Source: Andreprevotia lacus DSM 23236 (lineage in GTDB: Bacteria > Pseudomonadota > Gammaproteobacteria > Burkholderiales > Chitinibacteraceae). Taken from it: a stretch of 64,000 nt of DNA. The stretch is taken from positions 1-64,000 of the forward strand of contig NZ_FWXD01000020.1 in NCBI RefSeq assembly GCF_900176275.1, written 5' to 3'. Both the position numbers and the translations under genes were made by a program. Each line of letters begins with the position of its first letter. Within the stretch, counting starts at the first letter, position 1. A model generated the notes under the pieces. That model made no database searches and had not been told where the DNA came from. It worked only from the letters and a program-made list of their open reading frames with translations. Of this stretch, positions 16,221 to 25,435 are shown in pieces.

Positions 16221-17579
16221 TTACTCGCCCATCATCAGCTGTTCCATCGTCTTCTCTTTGCCGTTGATCTCGAACTTGCCGCCCTTGAGTGCCAGCTTGG
16301 CCTTGATCACTTTTTCGTCCGGCTCGATCAGGCCACGCGCCACACCTTGCTCCAGACCGGCAGCAAACGTGGCTTTCTGCATTTCAGCCTCTTCAGCCGG
16401 CACAAAGTCGTCGATCAGCTTTTCCACCACGGCGCGCGGCAGGTTCACCACCACGGCGGCATCCAGCTTGGGCAGCAGCGCCATCGGGTTCGGCACCGCC
16501 AGATCGGCTTCCTGGATGCCCTTGCCGGCCAGGTCAATCTGATAGCTGCCTTCACCAGCCGGGGTCTTGAGCTTGAACGCCAGCTTGATCGCCGGATCAT
16601 GCTTGAGCAGGGCGATCACCAGGCTCTTGAGCTTGGCTTCATCGGCTTGATGATCGAATTTGCACTGCAACAGGCCTTCCTTCAGCGTGAGGTCGTTGTA
16701 GCTCTTGAGCGCAGCCGGGTCGATACGGTTGAAACCATAATCCACCGTCAGCGCGCCAACCGGCTTGCCCTTGACCACCAGATCGTTCGCCGCCACGTTG
16801 ACGCCTGCTTCGATCAGGCCGTCCTTCAACTGGCTGCTGCTGGTCAGCACGGACTTGCCCAGCGAGAAATCAAGCGGCTCGCCATTGCTGTCCGTGAACT
16901 TGGCGTTGACGCCCGCCCAGGTCATGGTTTGCTTGCCCAGATAGACACCCTCTGCGGCGCGGGTTTGATCGCTTTCAAGATCAACGGCGGCGAACTGCAT
17001 CGCCCCCTTGTCCTTGTCCTTGATCTCGAAACCGGCGAAAGTCACCTTGCTCTTGACCTTGTTCAGATCACGATCATATTGCACCGAGCCGTTGATGCCC
17101 TTCCAGGTGAAGTCACCCTTGCCGGCCTCGGTATAGGTCGCTTCAGGGCTGCTGAAGCTGGTGGTGATATCGCCGCTGAGCGGGATGGTGGTGTGAATGC
17201 TGAGCGGGGCCTTGCCCTTGAATACCTTGTCCAGCTCTGCCTTGGCCTCGGCGCTGTAGACGAATTCGGTGTCGATGCCGGCTGCAAACGGGTTGTGACG
17301 CACCACGTTGCGCACGGTGATCTCGGCGCCAGCGGGCAGGAACTTGCCCTCGGCAGCCGCAGCGTCACAGCCAAAACGGTAGGTGACGGTTTCGGTCGAG
17401 GTCCAGAAGCCCTTCTGGAAATCGCGCTTGCTCACCTTGATCAGCTCATAGCCCTTGAGCTGCGCGGCAACCGAATCGAGCTTGCCATCCACTTGTTGCC
17501 CGGTATACCAGGTTGCACCGGCAAAACCGCCTGCACCCAGCACCACGACCGCCGCAATGGCGCCAATCACTTTACTCAT
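16221..17579 (-). CDS. DUF945 (YdgA-like) protein
   Basis: A 452-aa protein with one N-terminal hydrophobic anchor (VIGAIAAVVVLGAGGFAGATW), then WYTGQQVDGKLDSVAAQLKGY and the FQKGFWTSTETVTYRF segment typical of the DUF945 family, placing most of it in the periplasm. The rest is a long repetitive beta-rich region of uniform charged/polar pattern, common for these proteins. The length is slightly below E. coli YdgA. A ribosome site (AAAGGA) precedes ATG 17579. The function is not established. It ends against the terminator at 16146-16174. Confidence 0.82.
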   Translation of the reverse strand: MSKVIGAIAAVVVLGAGGFAGATWYTGQQVDGKLDSVAAQLKGYELIKVSKRDFQKGFWTSTETVTYRFGCDAAAAEGKFLPAGAEITVRNVVRHNPFAAGIDTEFVYSAEAKAELDKVFKGKAPLSIHTTIPLSGDITTSFSSPEATYTEAGKGDFTWKGINGSVQYDRDLNKVKSKVTFAGFEIKDKDKGAMQFAAVDLESDQTRAAEGVYLGKQTMTWAGVNAKFTDSNGEPLDFSLGKSVLTSSSQLKDGLIEAGVNVAANDLVVKGKPVGALTVDYGFNRIDPAALKSYNDLTLKEGLLQCKFDHQADEAKLKSLVIALLKHDPAIKLAFKLKTPAGEGSYQIDLAGKGIQEADLAVPNPMALLPKLDAAVVVNLPRAVVEKLIDDFVPAEEAEMQKATFAAGLEQGVARGLIEPDEKVIKAKLALKGGKFEINGKEKTMEQLMMGE

Positions 17580-17802
17580 CTGCCAGTCCTTTCATTCGAC
17601 GTGATAGCGACACGGCTTGCTTGTGGCATGCCAGCCGCCCTATGAATTTCTTAAAACTTTCAGAAGATATCAGTGTACAGGCAATTCCGGCAAGTTCGTC
17701 GTGGATTGATGTTGCATTTTCCCATGCTTCATTGGCGGCGCCTGCCATTGCAAGCGGTCTGTAACGTCCGGCGGTGCACTACAAATCAGGGATTCCTGCA
17801 CC

Positions 17803-17831
17803 TTGTCCATTTTCCAACGCCTGATTACGAT
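17803..17831 (+). promoter_or_regulatory. Promoter of the first GWYW-repeat gene
   Basis: -35 TTGTCC, 17-base spacer, -10 TACGAT. The same architecture with TTGTTT and TACGAT, also with a 17-base spacer and the shared tail ATTACGAT-nGCTGAC, precedes the paralogue at 19116. Conservation between the two genes is the main evidence. Confidence 0.65.
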
Positions 17832-17872
17832 ATGCTGACTTTTTGAAGCACAAGCGCCACTTGAACACACCA

Positions 17873-18994
17873 ATGAAAAGATATCTTGCCCTGTTCGGCC
17901 TGCTGGCCTGCCTGCTCGCCGGCCACGCCCTGGCCGATGCGCCGGATGGCTGGTACTGGAACCAGCGCGAAGGCGGTACCGGCTTCATGTTTGAAGGGCA
18001 GGCGCACGTCGCCTTTGTGGCCTTCTTCGTCTTCGACGACAGCGGCAAGCCGGTCTGGTATGTAGCAACGGGGCCGCTGGTGCGCACGCTCGGTACAGCC
18101 ACGTTCCAGGGCACACTGCTGCAATACCGCAACGGCCAGCCTGCCGATTCAACCGTCTATCGCACCCCCACGGCCAGTACGGTAAGCAGCGTGCGCATCG
18201 ATTTCGATGCCAATGACACCGCAACGGTTTATCTGCCCACGCGCACCCTGAAAGCCACCCGCTTCAATTTTAGCGGCAGCAGCAAAGGCCCCAGCAATGT
18301 ACAGCCCGAAACCGGCTGGTACTGGAACCCGCAGGAGGGCGGCCGTGGCTATGCCATCGAGGTGCAGGACAACAAGGTGTTCATGGCCATGTTTCATTAC
18401 GCCAAAGATGGCTCGCCCACCTGGAACATCGCGCAGGGCGACCTCAGCAGTGGCTCGCTACGCGCCAACTTCGAAACTTATTCCAACGGCCAGACGTTGA
18501 CAGGCACTTACCGCTTGCCCGCTCAGGTCAACGATGGCACCCAGTTCGATATCGCATTCAACGACCCGTGCCTGGGCATCGTGCATCGCAGCGACATGCC
18601 GGCCACGTCCATCCAGCGCTTTTCGTTCGCCGGCATGCCGGCCGGTGCTGAATGCCGGGCACGCAACACGCCGAACGCCATCGGGTTGCCAGGCACCTAC
18701 CGCGGCTATTACAGCGGCCAGGACAGCGGATCATTCACGCTCGTGCTCGACAGCTACGGGCGCGTCAACGGCACCATGCAATCGAGCAGGACAGGAGGCA
18801 CCTGGAGCACCAGCGGCACCAGCCTGCCCGATGGCAAACTCAACCTCACCACCACATTGGGGCCCGCCGGCACAGCAAGCTTCAACGGCACCATCAGGCT
18901 GATGAACAATTGCACACTGGTCGGCACCTGGACTAGTGCGGGCGGTCGCGGCGGCACGTTCAGCGGCGGCAAGGATGGCGGTAGCTGCTATTGA
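17873..18994 (+). CDS. Secreted GWYW-repeat protein, paralogue 1
   Basis: A 373-aa exported protein with a signal peptide (MKRYLALFGLLACLLAGHALA). Two similar modules follow, starting GWYWNQREGGTGFMFE (about 26) and GWYWNPQEGGRGYAIE (about 146), each with a downstream SGKPVWY or GSPTWNI segment. These are the short W-rich repeats found in many proteobacterial extracellular proteins of unknown function. A C-terminal beta-rich region ends in GGTFSGGKDGGSCY. The ATG at 17873 was chosen because it starts the signal peptide; the frame opens 30 bases earlier only with TTG. It is closely related to the next gene. Confidence 0.8.
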   Translation: MKRYLALFGLLACLLAGHALADAPDGWYWNQREGGTGFMFEGQAHVAFVAFFVFDDSGKPVWYVATGPLVRTLGTATFQGTLLQYRNGQPADSTVYRTPTASTVSSVRIDFDANDTATVYLPTRTLKATRFNFSGSSKGPSNVQPETGWYWNPQEGGRGYAIEVQDNKVFMAMFHYAKDGSPTWNIAQGDLSSGSLRANFETYSNGQTLTGTYRLPAQVNDGTQFDIAFNDPCLGIVHRSDMPATSIQRFSFAGMPAGAECRARNTPNAIGLPGTYRGYYSGQDSGSFTLVLDSYGRVNGTMQSSRTGGTWSTSGTSLPDGKLNLTTTLGPAGTASFNGTIRLMNNCTLVGTWTSAGGRGGTFSGGKDGGSCY

Positions 18995-19044
18995 ACGCGG
19001 CCGGCGGGGCGCGCACGCGCGCTTGTTAAGGTGACCCGGCAACC

Positions 19045-19073
19045 TTGTTTATCATCCAGCACAATATTACGAT
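19045..19073 (+). promoter_or_regulatory. Promoter of the second GWYW-repeat gene
   Basis: -35 TTGTTT, 17-base spacer, -10 TACGAT. Layout and flanking GCTGACCATTT match the promoter at 17803-17831. Confidence 0.65.
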
Positions 19074-19115
19074 GCGCTGACCATTTCGAATGCCAGCCTT
19101 GCCCGGAGACACCTG

Positions 19116-20234
19116 ATGAAAAAATATATTGCTACAGCCGGCCTGCTGGCCAGTCTGCTGGCCGGCCCTGCGCTGGCTGCGGCGACCACCGGCTGGTATT
19201 GGAACCCCAGCGAAGGCGGTACCGGCTTCATGTTCGAAACCCAGGGCAGCTCGGGCTTTGCCGGTTTCTTCCTGTATGACGATAGTGGCAAGCCGGTCTG
19301 GTATGTGGCCAGCGGTACCATCGCCACCAATGGCAGCATCAGCACGTTCCAGGGCACCTTGCAGCAATTCCGCAATGGCCAGCCGGCAAACTCGACAACG
19401 TATCGCACGCCGACGGCCAGCACGGTGGGCAATGTGCGCATCGACTTTGGCAGCGGCAACAATGCCACCGTTTATCTGCCGGCACGCACCATGCAGGCCA
19501 CGCGCTATGACTTCAACGGCATCAGCGTGGGCGCAAATGCATCGCAGCCCGAAGTTGGCTGGTACTGGAACCCGCAAGAAGGCGGCCGTGGCTACGCCAT
19601 TGAAGTGCAGAACGGCAAGGTTTTCCTGGCCATGTTCCACTACGCCAGCGATGGCTCGCCCACCTGGAATATCGTTCAGGGTGGCCTGAGCACCGGCGCA
19701 ATGCGCGCCAACTTCGAGACTTACTACAACGGGCAGACGCTGAGCAGCAGCTACAAAGCCCCCACCCAGGTCATAGACGGCACGCAGTTCGACATTGATT
19801 TCAGCGACCCGTGTGTGGGTAGTGTGCACCTGAGCAATATGCCCACCACGCAAATCCAGCGCTTCTCGTTTGGCGGGCTGGCGGCTGGCCAGGAATGCCG
19901 CGCGCGCGCCAATGGCGTATCTGCCAAGATACCGGGTACCTACCGCGGTAACTACAGCGGCCAGGACTACGGCACCTTCCTTGTTCAGGTGGACGCTTAT
20001 GGTCGCGTTTCCGGCAATGTGTATTCGGGCAAATACGGCGGCAGCTACGCCGCATACGGTCAAATCTCGCCGTCGGGCCAGCTCAGTGTAACCGCTGCAA
20101 CCGGCATCGCGGGTAGCGCCAACTTCAGCGGGTCGATCAACACCAGCACCAGCTGCTCGACCTACGGCAGCTGGGTCTTCTATGGCACCACCGCGGGCGG
20201 CACCTTCAACGGCACCAAGGATGGCGGCTGCTAA
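19116..20234 (+). CDS. Secreted GWYW-repeat protein, paralogue 2
   Basis: A 372-aa exported protein, similar to the preceding gene over its whole length. It has a signal peptide (MKKYIATAGLLASLLAGPALA), the modules GWYWNPSEGGTGFMFE and GWYWNPQEGGRGYAIEVQ, and the same C-terminal GGTFNGTKDGGC ending. A GGAG ribosome site precedes the ATG. The pair arose by tandem duplication that included the promoter. The conserved Cys residues near the C-termini could form disulfides. Function unknown; a surface or matrix protein is likely. Confidence 0.8.
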   Translation: MKKYIATAGLLASLLAGPALAAATTGWYWNPSEGGTGFMFETQGSSGFAGFFLYDDSGKPVWYVASGTIATNGSISTFQGTLQQFRNGQPANSTTYRTPTASTVGNVRIDFGSGNNATVYLPARTMQATRYDFNGISVGANASQPEVGWYWNPQEGGRGYAIEVQNGKVFLAMFHYASDGSPTWNIVQGGLSTGAMRANFETYYNGQTLSSSYKAPTQVIDGTQFDIDFSDPCVGSVHLSNMPTTQIQRFSFGGLAAGQECRARANGVSAKIPGTYRGNYSGQDYGTFLVQVDAYGRVSGNVYSGKYGGSYAAYGQISPSGQLSVTAATGIAGSANFSGSINTSTSCSTYGSWVFYGTTAGGTFNGTKDGGC

Positions 20235-20273
20235 GGCCTTGCTGGCCCGAGCACCATTGCTGCAAACCGACCG

Positions 20274-20389
20274 ACATCAGGAACCCGGCCCAGCCGGGTT
20301 CTTGTCTTTTGTGGCGATTGAAACCACGGCCCGGCCTGATTGACCCCACACCCTCGCCACCGCGAGGGCGCCTCGCTGACGCTCGTCAG
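20274..20389 (+). repeat. Dispersed REP-like element, single copy
   Basis: It contains the hairpin GGAACCCGGCCCAGCCGGGT with its right arm, then a diverged middle, then CCCTCGCCACCGCGAGGG and CTGACGCTCGTCAG, as in the tandem copies at 15608-16129. The hairpin may also terminate the upstream gene. Confidence 0.8.
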
Positions 20390-20479
20390 TGGCGCCTGCT
20401 TTGGCGCATACAGAATGCGGACATGGATGCGACGAAGCTGGGCAGCAAAGCATCCGTCCCCGGGACTTTGCTGCCACAC

Positions 20480-20920
20480 TCACTGCAAGGTGCAATCCAG
20501 ATGCCAGCGTTGCGCTTGCGGCAGCAGGCCGCTGGCGTGGCAATCCCATTGCGGGATGCCGGATGCGGATAAAGTGGCATGGCGGCGCAGTTGGCCCTTG
20601 CCTACCGGCAGGGTCAGCTCGGCCTTGCCGGCATCCCACGCCAGCTGGGCATGCGCGTCGTATTCGGGTTCATAGAGTTCGGCGCTGCCACCGGCTTGCG
20701 CCAGCGTAGCGGGCCAGCGGCCGTGCTGGCGGTACCAGGCATCCAGCAGCACGATCTGTGCATCGCTGCCGCGCCGGCCGAGCTGTGCCAGCTTGCGCTG
20801 CGCATCCTCCTGCACCACAGGCAGCATGATCTTCACCAGCAAACCACCCGCCAGTGCCAGCACTGCAATACTGATCCAGCCCGCTCGCATGCCTGTTCGA
20901 TTGCTCCCTCTGGCTGCCAT
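20480..20920 (-). CDS. Pilin-like single-pass membrane protein
   Basis: A 146-aa protein with an N-terminal hydrophobic helix (WISIAVLALAGGLLVKIMLPVV) followed by a polar helix and AWYRQHGRWPATLAQAG, which resembles the alpha-1 to beta transition of type IV pilin-like or pseudopilin proteins. It lacks a clear prepilin peptidase site (G followed by FTLxE) and has only one Cys pair near the end (WDCHA...LDC). An alternative start at 20890 is possible. It is a hypothetical protein with pilin-like features, on the same strand as and just downstream of metY. Confidence 0.6.
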   Translation of the reverse strand: MAARGSNRTGMRAGWISIAVLALAGGLLVKIMLPVVQEDAQRKLAQLGRRGSDAQIVLLDAWYRQHGRWPATLAQAGGSAELYEPEYDAHAQLAWDAGKAELTLPVGKGQLRRHATLSASGIPQWDCHASGLLPQAQRWHLDCTLQ

Positions 20921-20966
20921 CCCACAGCCGGGGAATATGCCCCCGGCGATGGGAATGATGCGGCAA

Positions 20967-22241
20967 TCAGCCGGCTGCAGCCAATGCCTGCTCGATATCG
21001 GCCAGGATATCGTCGATATGCTCGATGCCGATCGACAGGCGCACGGTTTCTTCGGTCACGCCGGCTTTCTTCAGTTCTTCCGGCGAGAGCTGGCGGTGCG
21101 TGGTGCTGGCCGGGTGGCATGCCAGGCTCTTGGCATCGCCAATGTTCACCAAGCGGGTGATGAGCTTGAGCGCATCCTGGAAGCGCGCGCCGGCCTCGCG
21201 GCCGCCCTTCACGCCAAAGGTCAGCAGACCCGATGCCTTGCCGCCGAAGTATTTGTCGATCAGCGGCTTGGATTCATGTCCCGGCAGGCCGGCGTAGTTC
21301 ACCCATTCCACCGCGCGGTGGCCTTGCAGGTATTGCGCCACTTTCAGTGCGTTTTCGCTGTGGCGCTCAAGGCGCAGCGCCAGCGTTTCTAGCCCCTGCA
21401 GAATCAGGAAGGCGTTGAACGGGCTGAGCGCCGCGCCGGTATTGCGCAGCGGCACCACGCGCGCACGGCCGATATAGGCGGCCGGGCCGAGGGCCTCGGT
21501 ATACACCACACCGTGGTAGCTCACGTCCGGCTCGTTCAGACGGCGGAAGCGCGCCTTGTGCTCGGCCCATGGAAACTTGCCCGAATCGACGATGATGCCG
21601 CCCACGCTGTTGCCGTGGCCGCCAATGTATTTGGTGAGCGAATGCACCACGATGTCGGCGCCGTGCTCGATCGGCCGGGTGAGGTACGGCGACGGTACGG
21701 TGTTGTCGACGATCAGCGGCAGGCCGTTGCGGTGCGCCACATCGGCAAACGCGCCGAAATCGACCACATTGCCCAGCGGGTTGCCGATGGATTCCACAAA
21801 CACCGCCTTGGTGCGCGCATCGACCAGCTGGCTTAGCGATTCCGGGTCGCGGTAATCGACAAAGCGCACTTCGATGCCGTACTGCGGCAGCGTGTGCGCA
21901 AACAGGTTGTAGGTGCCGCCATACAGGGTGGGGGTAGCGATGATGTTGTCGCCCGCCTCGGCAATGGTCAGGATCGAATAGGTGATCGCCGCCTGGCCCG
22001 ATGCCAGCGCCAGGCCGGCAATGCCGCCTTCCAGCGCGGCCACGCGCTTTTCCAGCACGTCGTTGGTAGGGTTCATGATGCGGGTGTAGATATTGCCCGC
22101 CACTTTCAAGTCGAACAGATCCGCGCCGTGCTGCGTATCGTCAAAGGCGTAGCTCACGGTCTGGTAGATCGGCACCGCCACCGACTTGGTGGTGGGATCC
22201 GGGCTGTAGCCGGCGTGGATGGCTTGGGACTCGAACTTCAT
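20967..22241 (-). CDS. metY: O-acetylhomoserine aminocarboxypropyltransferase (MetY)
   Basis: A 424-aa PLP enzyme of the Cys/Met metabolism family that makes homocysteine from O-acetylhomoserine and sulfide. Landmarks: AGNIYTRIMNPTNDVLEKRVAALE, ASGQAAITYSI, PLIVDNTVPSPYLTRP, and the PLP Lys at about residue 204 in HSLTKYIGGHG. The extra stretch of about 50 residues between the PLP Lys and the C-terminal domain separates MetY-type enzymes from shorter MetB/MetC. An AGGAGG site six bases upstream fixes ATG 22241. The metH product uses its homocysteine; metH lies 5.5 kb away on the same strand, and a fossil of both genes lies between (26514-26774). Confidence 0.92.
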   Translation of the reverse strand: MKFESQAIHAGYSPDPTTKSVAVPIYQTVSYAFDDTQHGADLFDLKVAGNIYTRIMNPTNDVLEKRVAALEGGIAGLALASGQAAITYSILTIAEAGDNIIATPTLYGGTYNLFAHTLPQYGIEVRFVDYRDPESLSQLVDARTKAVFVESIGNPLGNVVDFGAFADVAHRNGLPLIVDNTVPSPYLTRPIEHGADIVVHSLTKYIGGHGNSVGGIIVDSGKFPWAEHKARFRRLNEPDVSYHGVVYTEALGPAAYIGRARVVPLRNTGAALSPFNAFLILQGLETLALRLERHSENALKVAQYLQGHRAVEWVNYAGLPGHESKPLIDKYFGGKASGLLTFGVKGGREAGARFQDALKLITRLVNIGDAKSLACHPASTTHRQLSPEELKKAGVTEETVRLSIGIEHIDDILADIEQALAAAG

Positions 22242-22378
22242 GACGACCTCCTGAGTTGAATTCTGCGCAGCGGGTAAGCTGGCAAGCAATCTAACAGCAG
22301 GATGGCAATCGCGGAATGAAATTTGAATGATTTCCTTATAACCTGCGCGCGACCTCACAGCAGGCAACAGCGCCTGTG

Positions 22379-22401
22379 GCTGCCCGGCTGGGCCGGGCAG
22401 C
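22379..22401 (-). terminator. Hairpin terminator of the CotH-like gene
   Basis: GCTGCCCGGC-tgg-GCCGGGCAGC directly downstream of the CotH-like stop codon. There is no strong T-run, so its efficiency is uncertain. Confidence 0.5.
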
Positions 22402-22415
22402 TTGCTCGCGGTCGT

Positions 22416-23846
22416 TCAGGCCGCTGACGGCGATGGTGCGGGCGTCGGCGACGGGGCCGGCGTCGGCACAAAGCCCGATTGCGCCTTGAGCATGGCCGCC
22501 AGATTGGCGCCGATCCAGGTCAGGCGCGCCTGCAGATAGCTGGTGAGCTGGGTAACCTCTGCCGTGTAGTTGGCAATGGGCTGGTTATAGGCACTGGGCC
22601 AGCGTGCACAATCACGCGCCAGCGCACCCGAGCTGGTAATGGCCGCCACCTGCGTGGTCACAAAATCGGTATACCAGTCTGCCGTCAGCACGCCGCCCTT
22701 TGCGCTGTGCTGTTGCCACAGATCCCACACCGTCTGGCAGAACTGCTGATCCCACGGCAGCACCACCCACCACACCGGGCACTGGCCGGTGATCTCGAAC
22801 AGCCAGCCATCCGGCGACGGATACGGCGAGCTGGTACCCAGGCTAGCCACGTTGCCGTAGGACTTGTTCTTGTCCCACAGCGGGCCGGCCTGGCACGTGT
22901 TCTGGTTTTTCACCATGAAGGTGCTCTTGTGGTAGCCATCTTCATCGCGGGCGATTTCATTGAGCAGGAAATACACCGCGAAGGACTGGTAATCGGTATA
23001 CGGGCGCACCGTTTGCCAGCTGGATTCGGGCACGGTGAGCGGCGCGCTGTTGTAGCTGTCGTAAATGGCGGCAAACGCCCCGCCCCAGTTGGCGCCCGAG
23101 CCGTTATACCAGTTGTCCAGCAAGGTGGTAATCGCGGCCGGATCACTGCTGCTGCTGATGTCGGCCTGCTCCGGCTCGTACACCTGCACATTGGCGGTCA
23201 GCGTGAGATTGGGGCCGGGGAAGGCGTAGTACTTCGATTCCAGCTGATTGAGCTGCAGGATGGCGTAATCGCCGGTGATGTTGTCGCCATCGTAGGGCAG
23301 ATCGATGCGGTAAGTCTGAAAGCGCACCTTGTCCAGGTTCAGATACAGGCCATGATAATCGTTGGCCAGAATCGCCTGCATGCCCGCCGCCGTAGTCACA
23401 TCGGCAGTGTGATCGCACAGGAACAGCTCGAAATAGCACCACGCCGGCGCGTACTGCTTGAGCTGGCTCTGCGCGCTGAAGGTAAGCGGGTTGCGCACCA
23501 GCGTGAAATCCATCGCGCCACAATCATTGAACACCCAGTGCTTGCCCTTGCCCGGCATACCCAGAAAATTGCCGCTGGCCGGCTCATGCTTGAGCTTGAC
23601 CGAGAACTGCTTCTTGGGGAGTGATGCCGTGGCCATGCCGCGGATATGCATCTTGGCCTCGACACACACCGCGCTGCCGGTCAGCGCACCGGTCTTGGCA
23701 TCCAGAATCGACGCCGGCTGGCCGTTGCCGGTGACATACCACAAGGTGACATCGGTATGGTCAGTACCCACCCCGCCCGGACCGGTAGGGATGACGAACA
23801 CGACGGGGTTGGCAAAGGTGCTGTTGGGTGCGGGTGTGTTGCTCAT
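22416..23846 (-). CDS. CotH-type protein kinase family protein
   Basis: A 476-aa protein. The middle has the CotH kinase-like layout: KMHIRGMATASLPKKQFSVKL near residue 70 (the RG..S..KK.. phosphate-binding segment), then a central ARDEDGYHKSTFMVKN and GPLWDKNKSYGN near residues 310-330, matching the CotH DxN/WDxDxxxGN active-site region. The C-terminus ends in a short Pro/Ser/Thr-Pro-rich tail (PTPAPSPTPAPSPS). No signal peptide is visible. CotH-type kinases phosphorylate secreted or surface proteins in Bacillus and also occur in Gram-negatives; the target here is unknown. The ATG at 23846 borders the AT-rich island. Confidence 0.78.
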   Translation of the reverse strand: MSNTPAPNSTFANPVVFVIPTGPGGVGTDHTDVTLWYVTGNGQPASILDAKTGALTGSAVCVEAKMHIRGMATASLPKKQFSVKLKHEPASGNFLGMPGKGKHWVFNDCGAMDFTLVRNPLTFSAQSQLKQYAPAWCYFELFLCDHTADVTTAAGMQAILANDYHGLYLNLDKVRFQTYRIDLPYDGDNITGDYAILQLNQLESKYYAFPGPNLTLTANVQVYEPEQADISSSSDPAAITTLLDNWYNGSGANWGGAFAAIYDSYNSAPLTVPESSWQTVRPYTDYQSFAVYFLLNEIARDEDGYHKSTFMVKNQNTCQAGPLWDKNKSYGNVASLGTSSPYPSPDGWLFEITGQCPVWWVVLPWDQQFCQTVWDLWQQHSAKGGVLTADWYTDFVTTQVAAITSSGALARDCARWPSAYNQPIANYTAEVTQLTSYLQARLTWIGANLAAMLKAQSGFVPTPAPSPTPAPSPSAA

Positions 23847-24032
23847 TGTGGGTGCTCATGCGGTGGAATGAGTACTCTTGATAAGCAAGTGGTTGGGAAA
23901 TGACAAGCTGTAAAAAAGGATGTCGTCAGACAAGAGTAGAAAAAACTACACTGATGTGCTTTCATGGGACTATAAGAGCTAGCTTGCGAGTCAAGGGCAA
24001 TCACTGCTCGAACCGTACCCCTGCAGATCGAG

Positions 24033-24063
24033 TTGATGAAGATCATTCTCTGCAAAATATAAT
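24033..24063 (+). promoter_or_regulatory. Possible promoter of the AAA ATPase module
   Basis: TTGATG, 19-base spacer, TATAAT. The -10 is a perfect consensus but the spacing is long. A transcript would start about 20 bases before the ATG at 24090. Confidence 0.45.
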
Positions 24064-24089
24064 TCACTCAAAATTCAGACCCCACGCAA

Positions 24090-25433
24090 ATGATAACGAG
24101 CATCGGCCTTAAAAAATTCAAAGCCTTCGACAAACTAGATGCAATAAATATTTCTTCATTAACTATTTTAATGGGAAAGAACAGCTCGGGAAAATCCTCG
24201 ATTATCCAAAGCCTTTTGCTGCTAAAGCAAACACTGGAAAGTAATAGCAAACAGCAAGCACTGAACTTAGAGGGACGCTATCTTAAATACTCAAACATTC
24301 GCGAACTTGCATATGGCATGCCAACTGCCAAGCAGGCAAAAATAGCCTACGAATTCAAAAGCCAAGGAAAAGGCAAAAAAGAAACAACAATTTCAATAAA
24401 ATTCAAAAACGAAATCATCAACGAAACATACCTACCCAAAATAGATTCTTTCGAAATAAAAATACCAGGTGAGAGATCACTAAATCTGCAAAATAGAGAC
24501 CAAGTAAAAGAAAGACTAAAAAAGAGTGATTTTATCAATCTATTTAGGGATAAAAACCATGAAATTGTGTACAAAAATTTTATCCCAGAAACAATTACAT
24601 TTCACAACCCGCCAGACTCTGACCGTAGAGACACGATTGTAGCCCCGTTCTCAATACTAAGTGACCTATATGATCCTATAAATGAATTAGCGAATACAAT
24701 TCAAAATATCAAATACTTAAGCCCAACACGAGCAACACCACAAAGGGCCTATGTTCATTACTCAGAAAACGTTTCAGAGATACTTGAAGATGGAAGCAAT
24801 GCCGCGCATTACTTCTGGGCAAACAGGAAAATGCAAGTTTTATGGAGAGGCGCTCAATATTCACTGCAAGATGCAGTAAACGAGTGCATTTCATGTGTCG
24901 GGCTCACCCAGAAGGTTCGTCCTGCAAAATCAGGTAAGTTGATCTATCAGATCATGGTAGAAATACCAAGCCCAGGAAAGAGCGTCACAATTGCAGATGT
25001 TGGCTTTGGCTATTCGCAAGTGTTGCCAACAATTCTAGCCGGGCTCACGCACGGGAAAGACAATTTAATACTAATTGAACAACCCGAGATTCATTTGCAT
25101 CCTTCAAGCTGCGCAAATTTGGCAGATTTATTTCTCGGCCTCATTCAAGACAATAGAAAATTTCTAATTGAAACGCATAGCCAAGACTTCATCAACAGGC
25201 TTCGTCTTCGCGTAATTGAGAACCCTGAACTGGCAGAAAAAATTAATATCGTATTTATCGAAAACGAAGGGGCAAAAACAAAGACAAATCAATTTAAAAT
25301 CGATGCGGAAGGTGCATTTCCAGCATGGCCAAATGGATTCTTGGATGAGTCGGAAAAATCGGCCAGAAGTATCATTAAGGCGAGAGCAGCATCACGCGCA
25401 AAGCCAGAAAAGAACAAAAGTGCGGAGGAGTAA
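24090..25433 (+). CDS. DUF3696-type AAA ATPase (putative defence module ATPase)
   Basis: A 447-aa ABC/SMC-like ATPase. Walker A is GKNSSGKSS at residues 29-37, preceded by IGLKKFKAFDKL. LSPTRATPQR lies near residue 210, the Walker B LILIEQPEIHLHP near 328-340, and a switch His in ETHSQDFINRLRLR near 360. The C-terminal GAFPAWPNGFLDE matches the DUF3696 tail found on OLD-like ATPases of phage-defence loci. No TOPRIM nuclease domain is present, so any nuclease must be the partner. The coding sequence is AT-rich and uses many AAA/ATA/TTA codons unlike its neighbours, a sign of transfer. No ribosome site is seen before the ATG. The stop lies 2 bases before the next gene. Confidence 0.85.
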   Translation: MITSIGLKKFKAFDKLDAINISSLTILMGKNSSGKSSIIQSLLLLKQTLESNSKQQALNLEGRYLKYSNIRELAYGMPTAKQAKIAYEFKSQGKGKKETTISIKFKNEIINETYLPKIDSFEIKIPGERSLNLQNRDQVKERLKKSDFINLFRDKNHEIVYKNFIPETITFHNPPDSDRRDTIVAPFSILSDLYDPINELANTIQNIKYLSPTRATPQRAYVHYSENVSEILEDGSNAAHYFWANRKMQVLWRGAQYSLQDAVNECISCVGLTQKVRPAKSGKLIYQIMVEIPSPGKSVTIADVGFGYSQVLPTILAGLTHGKDNLILIEQPEIHLHPSSCANLADLFLGLIQDNRKFLIETHSQDFINRLRLRVIENPELAEKINIVFIENEGAKTKTNQFKIDAEGAFPAWPNGFLDESEKSARSIIKARAASRAKPEKNKSAEE

Positions 25434-25435
25434 AA

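Noticed and set aside
23847-24089. Small gene in the leader of the AAA island
   Set aside because: Frames are short with no ribosome site; the promoter-like TATAAT lies here.
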